DNA from: Sordaria brevicollis
Lineage: Eukaryota; Ascomycota; Sordariomycetes; Sordariales; Sordariaceae
Length of the DNA stretch: 64,000 nucleotides
Direction: 5' to 3'
NCBI GenBank assembly: GCA_033439795.1
Contig: JAUTDP010000009.1
Coordinates: 434,001 to 498,000 of the forward strand
Part shown: one piece after another, positions 12,033-25,600 of the stretch
Numbering within the stretch: position 1 is the first letter of the stretch
Layout of the letters: every line of letters begins with the position of its first letter
The notes under the pieces: model-generated
What the model was told of the DNA's origin: nothing
The model's input: the letters and a program-made list of their open reading frames with translations, nothing else
The model's database searches: none
Made by a program: the position numbers and the translations under genes

Positions 12033-12368
12033 TATTATAGGTTTAGCGCCCAGAGTCTAGAGGTCTAGTATTGCCAGATTGCCGCTCGGACCACCCTAGC
12101 CTGCCGGTAGTAAATAAAGGAGCTCTAGAACTACTAGGGGTAACTAATCCTCTAGAAGGTTCTCTAACCCTCCTTGCTTAAAGCACCTAAGTATTTACGC
12201 ACGGCCTTATAAAGATAAATAGCCGGGTCCGCCCTACGGGCTATTCCTTTTCCCTTTCTCTTTCGTAGAACTTTAATATATTTATATTAATTAATACCTA
12301 CATTACGCTCTACTATCCTTTTATATTAAATTCTACTATATATTTATTAAAAGGAAAGATTATTTATA
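12033..12368 (+). repeat. 5' LTR of element F
   Basis: It begins TATTATAGG (RIPed TGTTATAGG), as the LTR of E does, and ends near TTTATA by alignment with E. The outer 200 bp (12045-12250) is RIP-free, with CTCTAGA and CCTGCCGG segments. The inner 120 bp is RIPed. A short hairpin lies at 12220-12247 (AATAGCC..GGGCTATT). The exact 3' end is inferred from E. Confidence 0.7.
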
Positions 12369-12459
12369 ATTATAAACGTAATATATTAAAATCGATATTA
12401 AAATAGTAATAAAGACGTGTTCTCCCCTTAATAACGATAATAGCGATATCGATATAAAA

Positions 12460-13840
12460 GAGTTTTATAATTCCTAACCCCCTTCCGAAGGAATTAAAAA
12501 TAAATGTAATAATATTAATTATATCGATAGTAAAACTTTTATTAATTTATTCAATTTATTTTTAAAAATTTTATAAACGAATTTTAAATTTAGAAATAAA
12601 GTTAAATCTTTTATCTTATTTTCCTTATCTTTATCTTTTTACGTATAATTTATTTTAAAACCTACTTTTAATTTTCTTATTAAATAAAAATCCCCTAAAT
12701 CCCTAAAAAAGAAGATTATAAATTAATCCGAATTAATTTTAAACGATTCTTCCTCTTTCAATAAAAATATAAAACCCTAACGCTATAAACTTTTTAAAAT
12801 CTTTAAATAAAAAAAGTATTAATATATTTTTATATTTTATTATAATAAATTCGTTAAAATTTATAATACCGACTTTAAAAAAGGTTTACGTACCGATATT
12901 AAAATAATTTAAATCGAAATTTTTAATACCCTCTCCGAAGAAAAATAATTATTTGAAAAAAGGATATTAAACCTACCGTTCTATTTAGGAATAAGAAAAC
13001 CTTATTAAATTATTCGAATAAATTTAGCGGACTTTCAGCTCTAAATATATTTAAAATTGAATATTAAATAATTTTATTTATATCTATTAACGAAACGGCG
13101 AAACCTTTTCCAATTTTTATATTAATTTTGAAAATAAATTTTTAAAGCCGGAAAATATAAATTAGGATAATTATATTAAATTAAATTACTTCCATTATTT
13201 TATTAATAAGAAATTTAATAATTAATTTTTTACTATCCGCTTTTTAAACGATTATTTAATTTACGTTAATTAATTTTAAAAAATTTCGAAAGAGTACGAG
13301 AAAATTACGGAATTTTATTAATTATATTAATCTTTTTTATAAAAATATAATATTAAATTTAATCGACTTTTAATTTATATCCCCGTTTTATTAATTCTGG
13401 ATCGTTTTAACCGCTTTTCTACCTCTTCGGCCTTAATTCCTTTCGGTCCGTTTTTTAAACTTCAATTCGATATCGACGGTAATATTATTATAATTATTAT
13501 AAATATTCGAAGTATTTAAAAAAGAAATTCTAATTTAAATTCTCGTCGAATAAAGGCTAAATAAATTTCTTTAAAAGAAAAGAATAAATATAAAATGGAG
13601 GGGCGTTATATTCGTTATAATGCTTTAGGATATATAATTATTAAATACCTTTATTTATTTATAATAAACGTTAAAGGTATTTTTAAAGGAATACGTATTA
13701 ATATTATTTATATTACCCTTTTATTAAAGGAAGAAGAAAAAGAGGAAAGAATTCTAAATTTTAATATAGAATAGGGAAAAGAATAATTTTAATATAAAAT
13801 CGGGCGCTAAAACCCTCCCCCGAAATATTAAACAAAGTAG
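12460..13840 (+). pseudogene. F gag relic with CCHC zinc knuckle
   Basis: Gag builds the virus-like particle of the retrotransposon and binds its RNA. The plus-strand frame is interrupted only by RIP-type stops. Near the C-terminus, 13607-13648 reads YIRYNALGYIIIKY. With Tyr as mutated Cys or His this is exactly the spacing CX2CX4HX4C of a retroviral-type zinc knuckle. The start codon is not identifiable. It follows the 5' LTR by about 100 bp and leads into pol. Confidence 0.7.
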
Positions 13841-13849
13841 AAAAATTTA

Positions 13850-16800
13850 AACTTAAAATAAAAATAAAATTTATTTTAATTCTAATCGTTATTAATTTGA
13901 TAAATTTATTCTATACTTTTATTAATAAAGGATATTAATACTTCGCTATGATTAATAAAAATATTATTAAAAATCTTTAAATCCCTATCATTTTTATTCC
14001 GAAATATTAAATTAAAAGAATAATAATTTTTATAAAAATTATTACTATTCAAAATATTATCCAATTCGTTATCGAATTTTAAAGTAAAATATTACCCATT
14101 TATATTTATATCGTTCTTTAATTAAAATTCCTTATTATTCTAAGAAAATTATAATTAATCTTTAATCAAGTTTATTTTATCCCCTATAAAAAAAGTTATA
14201 ATATAGGGTAATAGAATTTTAAATAAATTATATAAACCCCTTAGCGGAATTCGAACGCTTTTAATCCCTAATACTCCAAAAATTTAAAGACGCAATTTCT
14301 ATATTAATTATTATATTCGTCGATACGTATAAATATATTATTAAAAAATATAATAAGGAAGTCGCCGATATATATATTTTTATAATTACTTTAAAGAATA
14401 TTAAAAAGGCTTCAACCCCTAAATAAATATATACCGAAGAAGAATTTAAATAAGTTATCCCCTATTAATTCTAAAATTTATTTCCCTTATTTAAAAAATA
14501 GGAAGTAAATAAAATTAACGAATATAAATTAAAAGTTAATTTAAAAATTAAAATTAAAAAAAGACTAAATAGAAAAGAATTCATATTATTTTATAATCTT
14601 TTATATAATATATTTCGAAAAGAATTCTTAATATCTAAAAAAACTTTTCGGGATTTATTAAATAAGGGCTTTATCCGGGCTAATAGTTCCGAAACGGGAA
14701 TTCCAATTTTCTTTATTTAAAACCCCGGTAGTAATTTCCGTTTTTATTACAATTACCGAGCCTTTAATATAATTATTCGAACCGACCGATATTCTTTCCC
14801 TTTTATTAAAAATTTTTTTAGGGTTTTTAAAGGTATTATATAATATATTAAAATAAATATAATTTAAACCTTTTATAAAATTTATATAGCGGAAGGAAAA
14901 GAATTTAAAACGGCCTTCTATATTAAATATAACCTCTATAAATAATTAATTATCCCTTTCGGTCTTTACGGCGCTCTAACGGCCTTTTAATAATATATTA
15001 ATAACGTATTAGGCAACCTTTTAAATAATTTTTACTCAATATATATAAATAATATTTTAATTTTTATTAACGGTTTGAAGGAAAATTATATAAAAAAAGT
15101 TCGTATTATATTCGAACGCCTAAAAAATATTATATTATACTTAAACCTTAATAAATATAAATTCGCAATCAAATAAATTAAATATTTAGGGTTTATTATT
15201 TATATAAGAATAAATATATAAACTAATCCTAATAAAATAAAGGCGATTTTAAAATAAATGGCTCTAATCTCTTAAAAAGGGGTCTAAAATTTTTTCGGAT
15301 TTATAAATTATTATTAAATATTTATATATAAATTCTTATTTATAATTATACCCCTTATAGTTTTTATTAAAAAAAAAGTATTATTTAAATAAACTATTTA
15401 ATATGAAGAAGCTTTTTCATTATTAAAAACTCTATTTACCCGAACCCCTATCCTTATTAAATAGGATTTAAACTGCCCGACGTTTTTCGAGACCGATTAC
15501 AATAGCTTTATATTAAACGGGTATTTTACCTAAGATATCGATAATTAAAAGAAAGTAATAGCGTTCTATTTTAGGAAATTCGTATTAATTAAACGGAATT
15601 ACCTTATTTACAATAAAGAAATATTAATAATTATCGATTATTTTAAAGAATAATAAATAAAATTAAAGAGTTATAAAGAATTTATTATTTTTATAAATTA
15701 TAAAAATTTAAAATATTTTATGATTCGTTAATACCTTTTAAAATAGTAAATATATTAGGCCGAATATCTTTCCTATTTTAATTTTTAATTAAAGTACTAT
15801 TCTAATAAAGCCGCGGTAATTTCTAATACTTTATTATAGTGGGATTAAAACCGGCCTATAATAGATAATTAGGAAGTTCGAAACTTTTAATTAATTTCCA
15901 ATACTACGTTCTATAATTATATCCAAATTTTAACTATAAATATTTAAACAACCTAACGTTCTCGCAACGGATAAAGAAGAAGGGGGATAATAAAAACGAA
16001 AATCTTCGAAAATCCGGATTTATATAAATTTTAAAACTTTATTATAATAAAAAATACCTTTTATTAATAAATAATTTAAATAATAAATGATAACCGAAGA
16101 GATTTATTAACGATTAATTTACGTATTTAAATTGTAAATTATTTTTTAAATAATAAAAATGAGTTATAATATAAAAATAAATTTTAAATTTTTAATAACC
16201 CTATAACTACCGAATCCGACGTTATAAAAAATCCTAATTTTAATTAATAATTCGATACCTTCCATACAAAAATTATTTAAATTATTTATAATTTTTAAAC
16301 GTTCGGCTATTTTAACCGAAAAGGTACTATCGTTATATTAATCTACTATTTCTATTAGCCTTTTATAAATATTTATATTCGAAAATTCTTCCGCAATTAT
16401 TACGTTTATAATTCTATTAAATATTAGAAAAATTATTAGAAAGGTCTTTTATAATTTCTCTTTATTTTAAATTAGTATTTCTATAAAATATAATTTAATT
16501 TTATTACTAATTTCCTAGAATATAGAAATAATATTTATTTAATAATAAGGAAGGACCGGCTTAATAAAAACGTTTTCCTCGAATTAATATCCTCTATAAA
16601 TATAGAAATTTATACCGAATACTTTATAAATTACTTTATACGTTACTACGGTTAATTTCGGTTTATAATTAGTAATTAGGGTTCTAATTAAATTAATAAA
16701 TTCTAAAGACGATTATACGAATTTATCGGTATTAAATAACTATTAAATATAATATATTACCTTTAAATTAATAATAATTTAGAAAGAATAAATTAAAAAA

Positions 16801-17680
16801 TTTAAATACTTTTTTAAATTTATATTAATAAAACTTAGGATAATTAATATATATAGTGCTTTACAATTTAATTAATTATTAATAATCGTATTAATATATT
16901 AATTAATATATCCCTATTCTTCGCTATTTACAGTTTTAATTTTAAATATATTATACTAATTATCCCCGAATTTACTAAGAATTTTAATACCCTAATTAAT
17001 AAATAGGCTAAATAATTTATCGATAAACTATTATAAATTATAAATATTTATTAAATTATTATAGCCTTAGTAATATAAAATTAAAAGAGGTTTATTAATA
17101 AAATTCGTTAACCCGTATAAAAATTTTAAATCGGTAATAAAATATAATTAAATTTTAAGAACTAGGCTTTTATAAAACCTAAAAAAAAATGAAATTAATT
17201 ATATATAAAATATATAATTTTTCAAATCCTCTCTCTACTAATAATAAAACTTTTTAACCTCTTTAATAACGTTTATAACGTATTCTATATAAACCTCTTC
17301 TAAAGAATTATAAAAAACCTATTACCCAATTAAGAAATAATCGATTATTAATTACCCTTTATTTTAATCGATAATAAAGAGGAATATTACGTCGACGAAA
17401 TCCTATACGCAAATAATCCGCTTAATAATAGGAAGGTTTTCGTAAAATAGAAAGGTTTCTATAAATTTTGATAATACGTATTAATGAATTTTAAAATTAT
17501 AAAAATATTAAATATTTTTAAAAAATAGTATAAAAATATTCGAAAATATGATAATCCGTTAAAATTATTTAAAAAAATTAAAAGAAATAGAAAGAAGAAT
17601 TAAAATACGAATAAAAAATTAATATTAATTCTACTAAAAAGAAAGCGGGGTAAACCGAAAAAATAAATTAATTAAAAGCT
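13850..17680 (+). pseudogene. F pol relic: PR, RT, RNase H, integrase, chromodomain
   Basis: The polyprotein copies RNA to DNA and inserts it. The RT catalytic box reads YINNILIF at 15043-15066 (mutated YxDDILIF), preceded by FYS as in gypsy elements. RNase H follows at about 15460-15900. Integrase is recognisable at about 16430-17170, with decayed forms of the DxxGSQF, YHPQTDGQTE and STGVSPFF regions. A chromodomain lies at 17384-17485 (YYVDEIL followed by KVFVKxKGFYK), marking a chromovirus that would target modified histones. The tail near 17640 is basic (KRGKPKK-like). RIP stops occur throughout, and the copy is dead. Confidence 0.9.
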
Positions 17681-17689
17681 TTCGCTTAG

Positions 17690-18985
17690 AATAAGAGAAT
17701 TATTACGGAATATAATTATAATAAAAATTAAAGGCTTTTTAACTTTATAGCCGGTATACTTCTTTTTCTTTTTAAAAAAAACGACCTCGGTTTTTTCTTC
17801 CTCCTTAAAACGAACCCTTTTTTTAATCTCCTTCTCCTTTTTCTCTTTCTTCTCTTCTTCTAACCCTATAAATTTGTACGGATCGGGATGATCCGAAAAA
17901 GAAAATTTATTCTTTAATTCTTTTATATTTGTCTTTAATTCCCCTTCTTCGCTAATTTCCGGCTCCTCTTCTTCCTTTATTTAAATAATTCTAACCCTAC
18001 TAATAAAGGCTATAATTCGAATAATAATTTCCTCTTCAAATCTTTTAATATAGGCTTTAAATTTAGCGAAAGCGTTTAAATAAAATTCGAACCCAATAGA
18101 AATTTAATTAATATTAATTATAATATCAAGGATATTAATAATAATAGTCTTTATAATAGTAATAATAGTATTAAAGCGGTTAATAATTATACGGGTAATA
18201 ATAAAGAATTTTATAAAAATAAAAGTGTAAAAGTTATTTTAATTATTCTAATTAATATAAAAAGATTTAACTCCTTCTTAAATTCGTTTAGCTTTTTTTA
18301 TATTTCTATAAAAGAAAGTTCGAAATTCGAATTCGTTAAAACCGTAATTAAAAGTACTATAGTAACGATTAAAGCGGCGGCGGTAAATAATACTATATTT
18401 ATAAAATAACCGAAAATTTTATAAATAATATCCTTTCGAAAGAAATTAATAAAAGAATAAAAGGAAAAGTATTAATATAAATTACTAAATTCATTCGGGA
18501 AGAAATTTTCTTCCTCTAAATTTATAAAGTAATTAATAGAGGTTATAATTTTTTAAAAGTAATTATAATCCTTATTAATAATACCCTTATTAATTTAATG
18601 ATTACCCTCCCCTTAAATAGAATAATTATACTAAACGGCCTTAAATTACTATTAGTAAATCCTAATTTCCTTAATTTTAAAATAAAATAAATAATAATTT
18701 TTACCCTTAGCGAATACGTAAACGTAAGTATTATTTAAATATATATACCGATTATATTAAAACGGATTAATATTAAAGATTTCGCCTTTAACCAACTTAC
18801 GCGCGTTCGAAGGCGCTAATAGGGTAATAATAATAGTAGCGGGGGTAGCGGCGGCCGTAATAGAAATCGCCGAAATAATAGAAGGATTACGGGGTAAGGC
18901 CAACGTAATAAAAAATTTAAATTCGGAACGAAGCCCGAAAGAATTGTATTTAAAAATAATATTAAATTAAAGTTAATAGGGTTAT
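17690..18985 (+). pseudogene. F 3' region with a long plus-strand frame of unknown function
   Basis: After the chromodomain, a plus-strand frame of about 180 codons (about 18430-18960) has very few stops. It ends in a run rich in Gly, Arg and Asn (18810-18900; GGGGGTAGCGGCGGCC is conspicuously GC-rich). Arg/Gly tails occur in nucleic-acid-binding proteins. Elements E and A also carry 1.6 kb of sequence after pol, so a long 3' region may be a trait of these elements. I recognise no family. Confidence 0.35.
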
Positions 18986-19245
18986 TGATACCGGTCCCAT
19001 GTAATTATTATAGATTTCCAGAGGAGAAAGTCACAGACTTTCCTCGCCCCGGTAGGCAATTGCCTGCCGGCCTTTCTTCTTCTTTTTCTTTTTCTTCTTC
19101 CTTTTTGACATGCCCGATAAGATAACGATTGCTCATAAGGATATAACCTCCTCTCGATGACAATCGTCTTAGTTAAACCTTCTTAGAAGGGTATCACTCT
19201 TTACAATACAATCTTTTACCAAATATTGGGTGGTCCCGCATTAGT
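18985..19245. other. RIP-spared island with two hairpins
   Basis: Composition changes abruptly to normal. Two perfect or near-perfect hairpins follow one another: GAAAGTC-ACA-GACTTTC (about 19026-19042) and CCGGTAGGCAATTGCCTGCCGG (about 19056-19077, one mismatch). A 40-bp pyrimidine run rich in TTC follows. It begins TATTATAGATTTCC, which looks like an LTR start, but no partner copy is present in the window. It could be a solo or truncated LTR, or unique sequence. Confidence 0.5.
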
Positions 19246-19470
19246 TATAATAAAGGATAATAAATTAAAATTAGCGTATAAGGAATAGGAAAATAAAGGA
19301 ATTAATAAAAAATAATTAATAATAATAAATATTAATAAGATTTCAATAGGGAATTATTAATAATATAAAATATAAGGGTATATATATAATATTTTAAATT
19401 ATTAATAATTAGGGAAAAAAAGAGGGGTAAAGGATTGAGAGGGATAAAATCCGGTTATATAAATAAAAGG
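19246..19470. other. RIPed flank to the left of element E
   Basis: A/T-rich sequence without recognised content, immediately outside the 5' LTR of E. The purine run AGAGGGGTAAAGG near 19430 is not next to a matching LTR. Confidence 0.4.
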
Positions 19471-19595
19471 TATTATAGGGCTACCGCCCAAGATGTTATA
19501 TCAAGCTCCACGGCCTAACTGGCTCCCTGTAACTACCCCTATAGCTATAGTTCGGGCGGTACGCATTAATTCTATAGAATTATTTACGTGCCTAC
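19471..19595 (+). repeat. E 5' LTR, part 1
   Basis: It starts TATTATAGGG (RIPed TG...). It matches 60053-60176 closely, through GCTATAG(T/C)TCGGGCGGTACGCA, and is largely RIP-free. It ends at CCTAC (19591-19595), the site duplicated by the insertion of D. Confidence 0.92.
19591..19595 (+). repeat. Target-site duplication of D (left), CCTAC
   Basis: CCTAC precedes D here and follows it at 30726-30730; E's LTR reads on continuously across the pair. It is a perfect 5-bp duplication, as produced by gypsy integrases. Confidence 0.95.
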
Positions 19596-19988
19596 TGTTA
19601 TGCGTTAATATAGGTTGATATATACTTGGTCTTGGTAGTCGGGCTCGGCCCGACCTCCAAGTCTAAATATAGCATTAAATATAGATAGTCTACCTCGTCC
19701 CTTTGAGGAGGAGGTCAATTAATTATCTATATACAACTAAAAATTCTTATTTAATAATTATTTATTAATACGAATCTTAGGTTGTAATTATTAAATTTAA
19801 TACTATTAAGTTTGATATTAATTATATTAAGACTAATAGTATCGATTTCGATGTAAATCTTCCCGTCGAATTCAATAAGGTCGAATTCGGCCAAATCGAT
19901 TCCGATATTATCGAGCTCGATTCGGTCGATTTCGATTAAATCAATTCCAATAAAAGGTATAAATAGTATAATTATTATTTTCGTAATA
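19596..19988 (+). repeat. D 5' LTR (393 bp)
   Basis: It runs from TGTTATGCG to CGTAATA (originally TAACA). It pairs with 30333-30725, differing mainly by C/T and G/A. The outer 140 bp is unmutated and includes the palindrome GTCGGGCTCGGCCCGAC. The inner 250 bp is RIPed. Its inner half has a short repetitive TCGA/TTCGATTC texture. Confidence 0.95.
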
Positions 19989-20129
19989 AATAGTACTTAT
20001 AATTAGAATCGAAATTTCAAATTATTTTTATTATTATTTTATATTTTTTATTTCTTCGTACCCGGCGGCGTAGTTAAATTAATTTTATTATACCTTTATT
20101 CCGAATTGTTTAAATTTTTTAATTTGTAG

Positions 20130-22600
20130 AATAATTAAAAAGGGCGAGAAAAATTTATCGAGCTTTTATATATAATCTGTCCGTATTTACAGAATTCGAC
20201 GACGTAGACGTCTACGCTTTTAAGATTATAGTTAGTATTGAACCTAATTTAAACGGCGTCGAATATTTATAAACGATTATAAAATATTCGATTTTTTTTA
20301 CAATTAATAGATAAAAAGTTTTTTTACTTTAAATTACGAAAATAAATATTTAAATAACCTTACGGTATTATAATAAATTTATTAAGGAGGAAGTATTTAA
20401 AAGTATTTATAAAATATTTATAGAAATAAAGGCCGAATATAACGGATTTAGGAATGTAGGATATAAAGAGATTTTGAAAAATAATCGAATTTTATTTTAA
20501 TACGAAAAGAATAATTCCTTTATTTATTTCTTTATAAAATAGGCCTTAGAATCCTATTGCTACGTTGGGCTATAATTTTAATTCGGATACGATTTTAATA
20601 ATTAATTGCTTAATATTACGCTAGCGATATTTTTATAACCAACGTTTAATTTTATATTAATATATATCGCTAAATTAAAGGAAATAAGAAATATAATAAT
20701 AATATTACTATTTTATTACCGTTAGCGCTAAATATTAATAACCGGCCCGGATAATTAATATTAAATAATCCTTTATATTTTAAATATTTTAAATATATTA
20801 ATTAATTAAGATTCGTTACTATTTATTCTAAATATTCGGCCGATTATTATCCCGGCGTTAATTTTTTTAAACCTATTTAAAAGGCCGTTATTATTTATAT
20901 AGGAAAAGGATTATAATATTAAATTAAAAAGGGTAGTTTTAATAAAGAAATTAACCTTTATTTATTATTTTTAGTAAATAACTAAAATTCGTAAATTATT
21001 ATTATTTTTAATTTTAGGAACCGCCGAATTTAGCGCGCCGATTTCTAATAAAGTATATTCGTATTATTATAAATTAGTTATTAAATAATTCGATTAGGAC
21101 GAAAAGATATATATAATTATACGTAAATTAAATTCGGATATTTCTATACTTAATACTAAAAAAATTAATTCTAATACTTCTATAAAAGATTTTATATCGA
21201 TTATATCGTTACGTAATTTACTTATCCGTAACGACCTTTTACTTAATAACCTTTTTCGAAGAATTATTAATATAAATTTTACCGAATTTATTATTATTAA
21301 TTAGGTAATTATTAATCCCACTCCTATAAAGATTACCCTTATTAATATTGGGTAATTTTATTTATTTATATTCCTTAATAGTATTATTTTTACGAATACA
21401 TTATTTATTATTATTAAATTTAATATAAAAAGGAACGGAAGGGGTATATTATTTCTTAGAAGACCCTTAAAATTACTTAATTCCTTAGGAGGCGGGGGCG
21501 GAGGAAGCGGCGGTCCGTTAAAAAGTCTTTTAAATAGATTATTACCTAATAGTCCCGGATTTAATATTATCCTATATTATTTTAATAATAATAATAATTA
21601 AAAACCTATCGATTTTGGCTTATTTTAACCTAATATTAAATTCGCTATTATTAAAAGATTATAGAATTTCTTCGTTAATAAAATTCATTATTTTTCCAAT
21701 CCTTAATTATAAGCCGAAAACGTTCGCCGCTTATTTTTAATAAATTTTATTCATTGTAAATAGAAATTCGAATAAACCTTCGATATATTTAAAAGAGCTA
21801 TATTTAATTAATAGACCGAATAATTATTTAGCGAAAATAAAGTAGACGTTACTACTACGGTTATTAAATTCTTTAATAGAATTATAAAATAATTTAATAT
21901 TAAATATTACGAATTATTTATTTAATTATTTAATAACCGGTTTATTAAGAATCGTAATAAGAAAGAATATTTTATTTATTTATTCGCTATATAAATATTT
22001 TATTACGTTCGTAATGTTAATAATTGGAATAATTTATAATTATTTATTCGTTTTTAAAATATAATTTATTACAAATTTTAAATAAACGTCGCCGCTCCGA
22101 CGATTTATAATACCCGAAAAAATTATTTATATTTTTTCGACGAAAAAGTCTTTATTTATTTTAATTTATTTAAGGACCGATTTTAATCCTATACCTATTT
22201 TATAAGAAAGGGCGTAGAGAATAACGTTTTAAAGGAAATTAAAGCCGCAATATAAAAAAAGAGGGATTATAAAGGAGGTTTTACAATTCGCGGAAAAAAG
22301 AATTTCGGTAGGGGTAGAGGATTTTAAAAGGAATATAATAACGGATTTTAAAGGGAGCGTAACGAAATATAAAGCGGCTTTCGTAATTAAAATTAAAATT
22401 AATAACCGTTATTTAATTATAATTAAAAGTAAAATAAACGATTCTAATATTATAAATATTTCCGTAAAGAAATCCGAAATAAGAATAATAATAGGTATTT
22501 CCGAAATTACTTTTACATTAATATAAACGATTTTAATATTAATAATAAAGTCTAAGAAATGAGCAAATTAAATTATATAATCGTAAGTAAAGGGGAAGAT
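20130..22600 (+). pseudogene. D gag relic with zinc knuckle
   Basis: A long plus-strand frame with RIP stops, about 800 codons. A Gly-rich patch lies at 21490-21520, an Arg/Gly-rich patch at about 22280-22330, and a decayed zinc knuckle at about 22443-22487 (YYKYFRKE.RNKN, compatible with CX2CX4HX4). Gag of this size is large for gypsy. The exact start and the gag-pol junction cannot be fixed. Confidence 0.6.
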
Positions 22601-25600
22601 TCCGAAGAAATTTAAACCTTTTATAATATTAAATTTAAAGACGAATAAAAATTTATAAATTAGGCATTATATTATGAATCTTTAATTAAAAATAGGGATT
22701 TAAATACGGACGTAAAAGTAAAAATCGTATTATAGCGGCGTTTTAAAATAATATAAATAAATATTAATATCGTTAATATTTTAAACGTTAATAACGCCTT
22801 TTATTAATTTATTATTAATAACCTAAACGGTAAGTAAATATAAGGCGAATCCGAAGTAAAAAATAAAGCCGCTATTATTAATTTAGCCTTTTAAAATAAT
22901 TAAATAATAGAAATTAATATTACCTTCGTATAAAAATTAATTATAATCCTATATAAAATAATTTATTTATAAATCCCGATTAAACGCAATCTAAATAATA
23001 TTAATATAGAAATTTATTTAAATTTAAATACTTTTAATATTTTAATTAATTGGGAATTTATTAAATAGTTTACTAAAAATCCGCATTAGTACGATATCGA
23101 CGGTTATAAAATATTTAAAATTTCGGGCTCGTAAAAAATTTTTTAATAAATCGAATTCGATTTTTATATAACCGGACGAATAAAGGGCACCTTTATTATT
23201 AATTATTTTTAAATTTATACCAATATTATCCTTAACCTAACCTTAAAATTATTATTAGGAACGAAATTTTTTATAAATTATAGGGCCTATATTAATTTTT
23301 ATAATAAGAAAATCCAATTTCGCTCTTTATACGGTATAAAAATTAAAGGATATATATATTATAAAATATAGGGCGAACGCCTAATTTAATTTTAAAACGC
23401 CAATACTTTTTTTATTAAAATATCGCTTTAACCTACTCTCTATAAAATTATTACTAAATTTAAATTAATAATCCTAATTTATTCGAAAATAAATATCCTA
23501 ATACGATATTTTAATTTACTTTCTAATCCTCGTTATATAGACCCTAAGGTATATTATTTCTATTCGAATTATAAAATTATCTTTAATTATACGATTATTA
23601 TTAGGATTCTTAAAGCCGTTACGGTTATTAATTACGTAGATTAACCGATTATTATTAAAATTAAGGAAATTTGAAATTATATTTATAATTATATAAGGGA
23701 TAAAATTATTATAATAATTAATTTTAATAATTTCGAATATTTAATACTAGTAATCGAAGTAAGCTTTACACTTATATAATATATTATATTCCTTAACGAA
23801 GAAATTCAATAATTCGTTATATATATAAAAGAGGGCGAGCTAACGTAAGAATTTATAATAAAAAAATTTATATTATAAGAATTTATAATAAAAAAGTTTA
23901 AATTATTATTATAGGGGTTAAATAAACCTAATAATATATTCGAAATAAAATCGAAGGTTAAGGTTAATATTTATTATAAAAATAAAACCTTCGTTTAAAA
24001 ATTTATTAATATCGTTAATAAATTTAACGTTTTTAAAAATCGTAATATTGTATTTATAATTAAAAAAAATAAAATACGTATTAATTTCGTAGAAGGTTAA
24101 TAAAATTAACGACGTACAGTCCGTATATACCCTTTTAATTTTAAAGATTATACCTTTTTAAACGAAATTTATAATTATCTTTACACTTAAGGCCGAATAA
24201 ATTTTATAAATTAATCGGCGCTATTAACTTATTTAATTTTTATTATATAAAAGAAAGGAAGTTTAAAGGAGAAAAGAAGAATAATATTAAACTTTAAACC
24301 CTTTAACGAAATTACTATCCTTAACGTCTATCCTTTATTTAATTAATAAAATATTATAAATAATATAGCGGGCTATATAATTTTCTCCATCTTCGACGTA
24401 TTTAATTTTTTCTACCAATTACTTATATATATTAAATATAAGGACCGTATAATAATTATTAACCCTAAAGGCCTAAAATAATCGAATATAATATTAATAA
24501 AATTTAAAAACGCTTTTACCTTCGTTTAAAGATTTATAAATAAATACTTCTTCGAATACCGGTAATTCGTCCGCGTTTATATTAATAATATTATTATATT
24601 TAATAAAATAATTGAGGAATATATAAAATATTTTTAAATTATACTTTGGATTATTGACGAATATTATATTTATATCGGTACCGATAAATCATTCGTAGGA
24701 TACTTTTTAATTAAATTCCTAAGGTATATAATCGATAACGAAAATATTATATAAACGGAAGATTATATCGAAGCGTTTTATAAAATTAAATTCCCTAATA
24801 TATTAAAAGCCTTAAAAATTTATTTAAGTATAGTAAATTAATTATTTTAATCGATACTTTAATTCTATATTTATAATTCTTTATTCGAAAAAAAGAAGAT
24901 TAAATTATTCCGAATTGAAAAAACTAATAGTAAATTCCTAATAAGCGCTTTAAAAAATGCCCGTAAGGCTTACGTAATACGTATAAAATTCGAACTTACT
25001 ATAAATGAAATTAAAGCTTTCGAAAATTTATAAAAAAGATTTTATAAATAAGTAAAAATTTATTATTACTAACGAAATCGGCTATTATAATTTAAAATAA
25101 ATATATATTTACGAAGCTTTGTAAAAATAATTTTTTATTTAATATACGAATAGGACGGTATAAAAATCCTTAATAAAAATATTCTTATTAATATAATTTA
25201 ACCTATTATATATATTTTTAAAGAGATTATACTAATTAAAAAACGGTACGGGTCGATAAAAATTGAAATCGTTATAATTATTTAAATATTTAAAAAATAG
25301 AAGAAAATAGTATAATTTAATATTAAATTAATTAATATCTTTACCGATTATTTTTTAACCGAAGGTATTTTAATTTATACGTCCCTTAATATTATAAATT
25401 TTAATAAAACGAACCCTAAATTTACGGACGCTATAAATTAAGCGTTATAATTCCGATTAAAAGTATTTTATATTCTAGGCCTATTAAATATTATACCCAA
25501 CGCCCTATTAAAATTCTTAATAAAATTGGATAAATATATAATTTACAAAAATATTAACTAATTTAAAAACGTATAAATTAATTAAATAGAGACCGCTTGT

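Larger units (their letters stand above)
12033..18985 (+). mobile_element. Element F: chromodomain Ty3/gypsy retrotransposon, 3' LTR not found
   Basis: A plus-strand gypsy relic with 5' LTR, gag with a zinc knuckle, and pol in the order protease, RT, RNase H, integrase, chromodomain, then a 1.3-kb 3' region. Element E belongs to the same family: the inner ends of their LTRs, from TTTCTCTTTCGTAGAAC to TTAAATTCTAC, align, and their gag zinc knuckles share the spacing and a following LYL. I found no copy of the 5' LTR downstream. The element either lost its 3' LTR or was truncated near 18985, where RIP stops abruptly. Confidence 0.85.

Noticed and set aside
12033..19245. 18985-19245 as the missing 3' LTR of F
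   Set aside because: Beyond the first eight bases it shows no alignment with 12033-12368.
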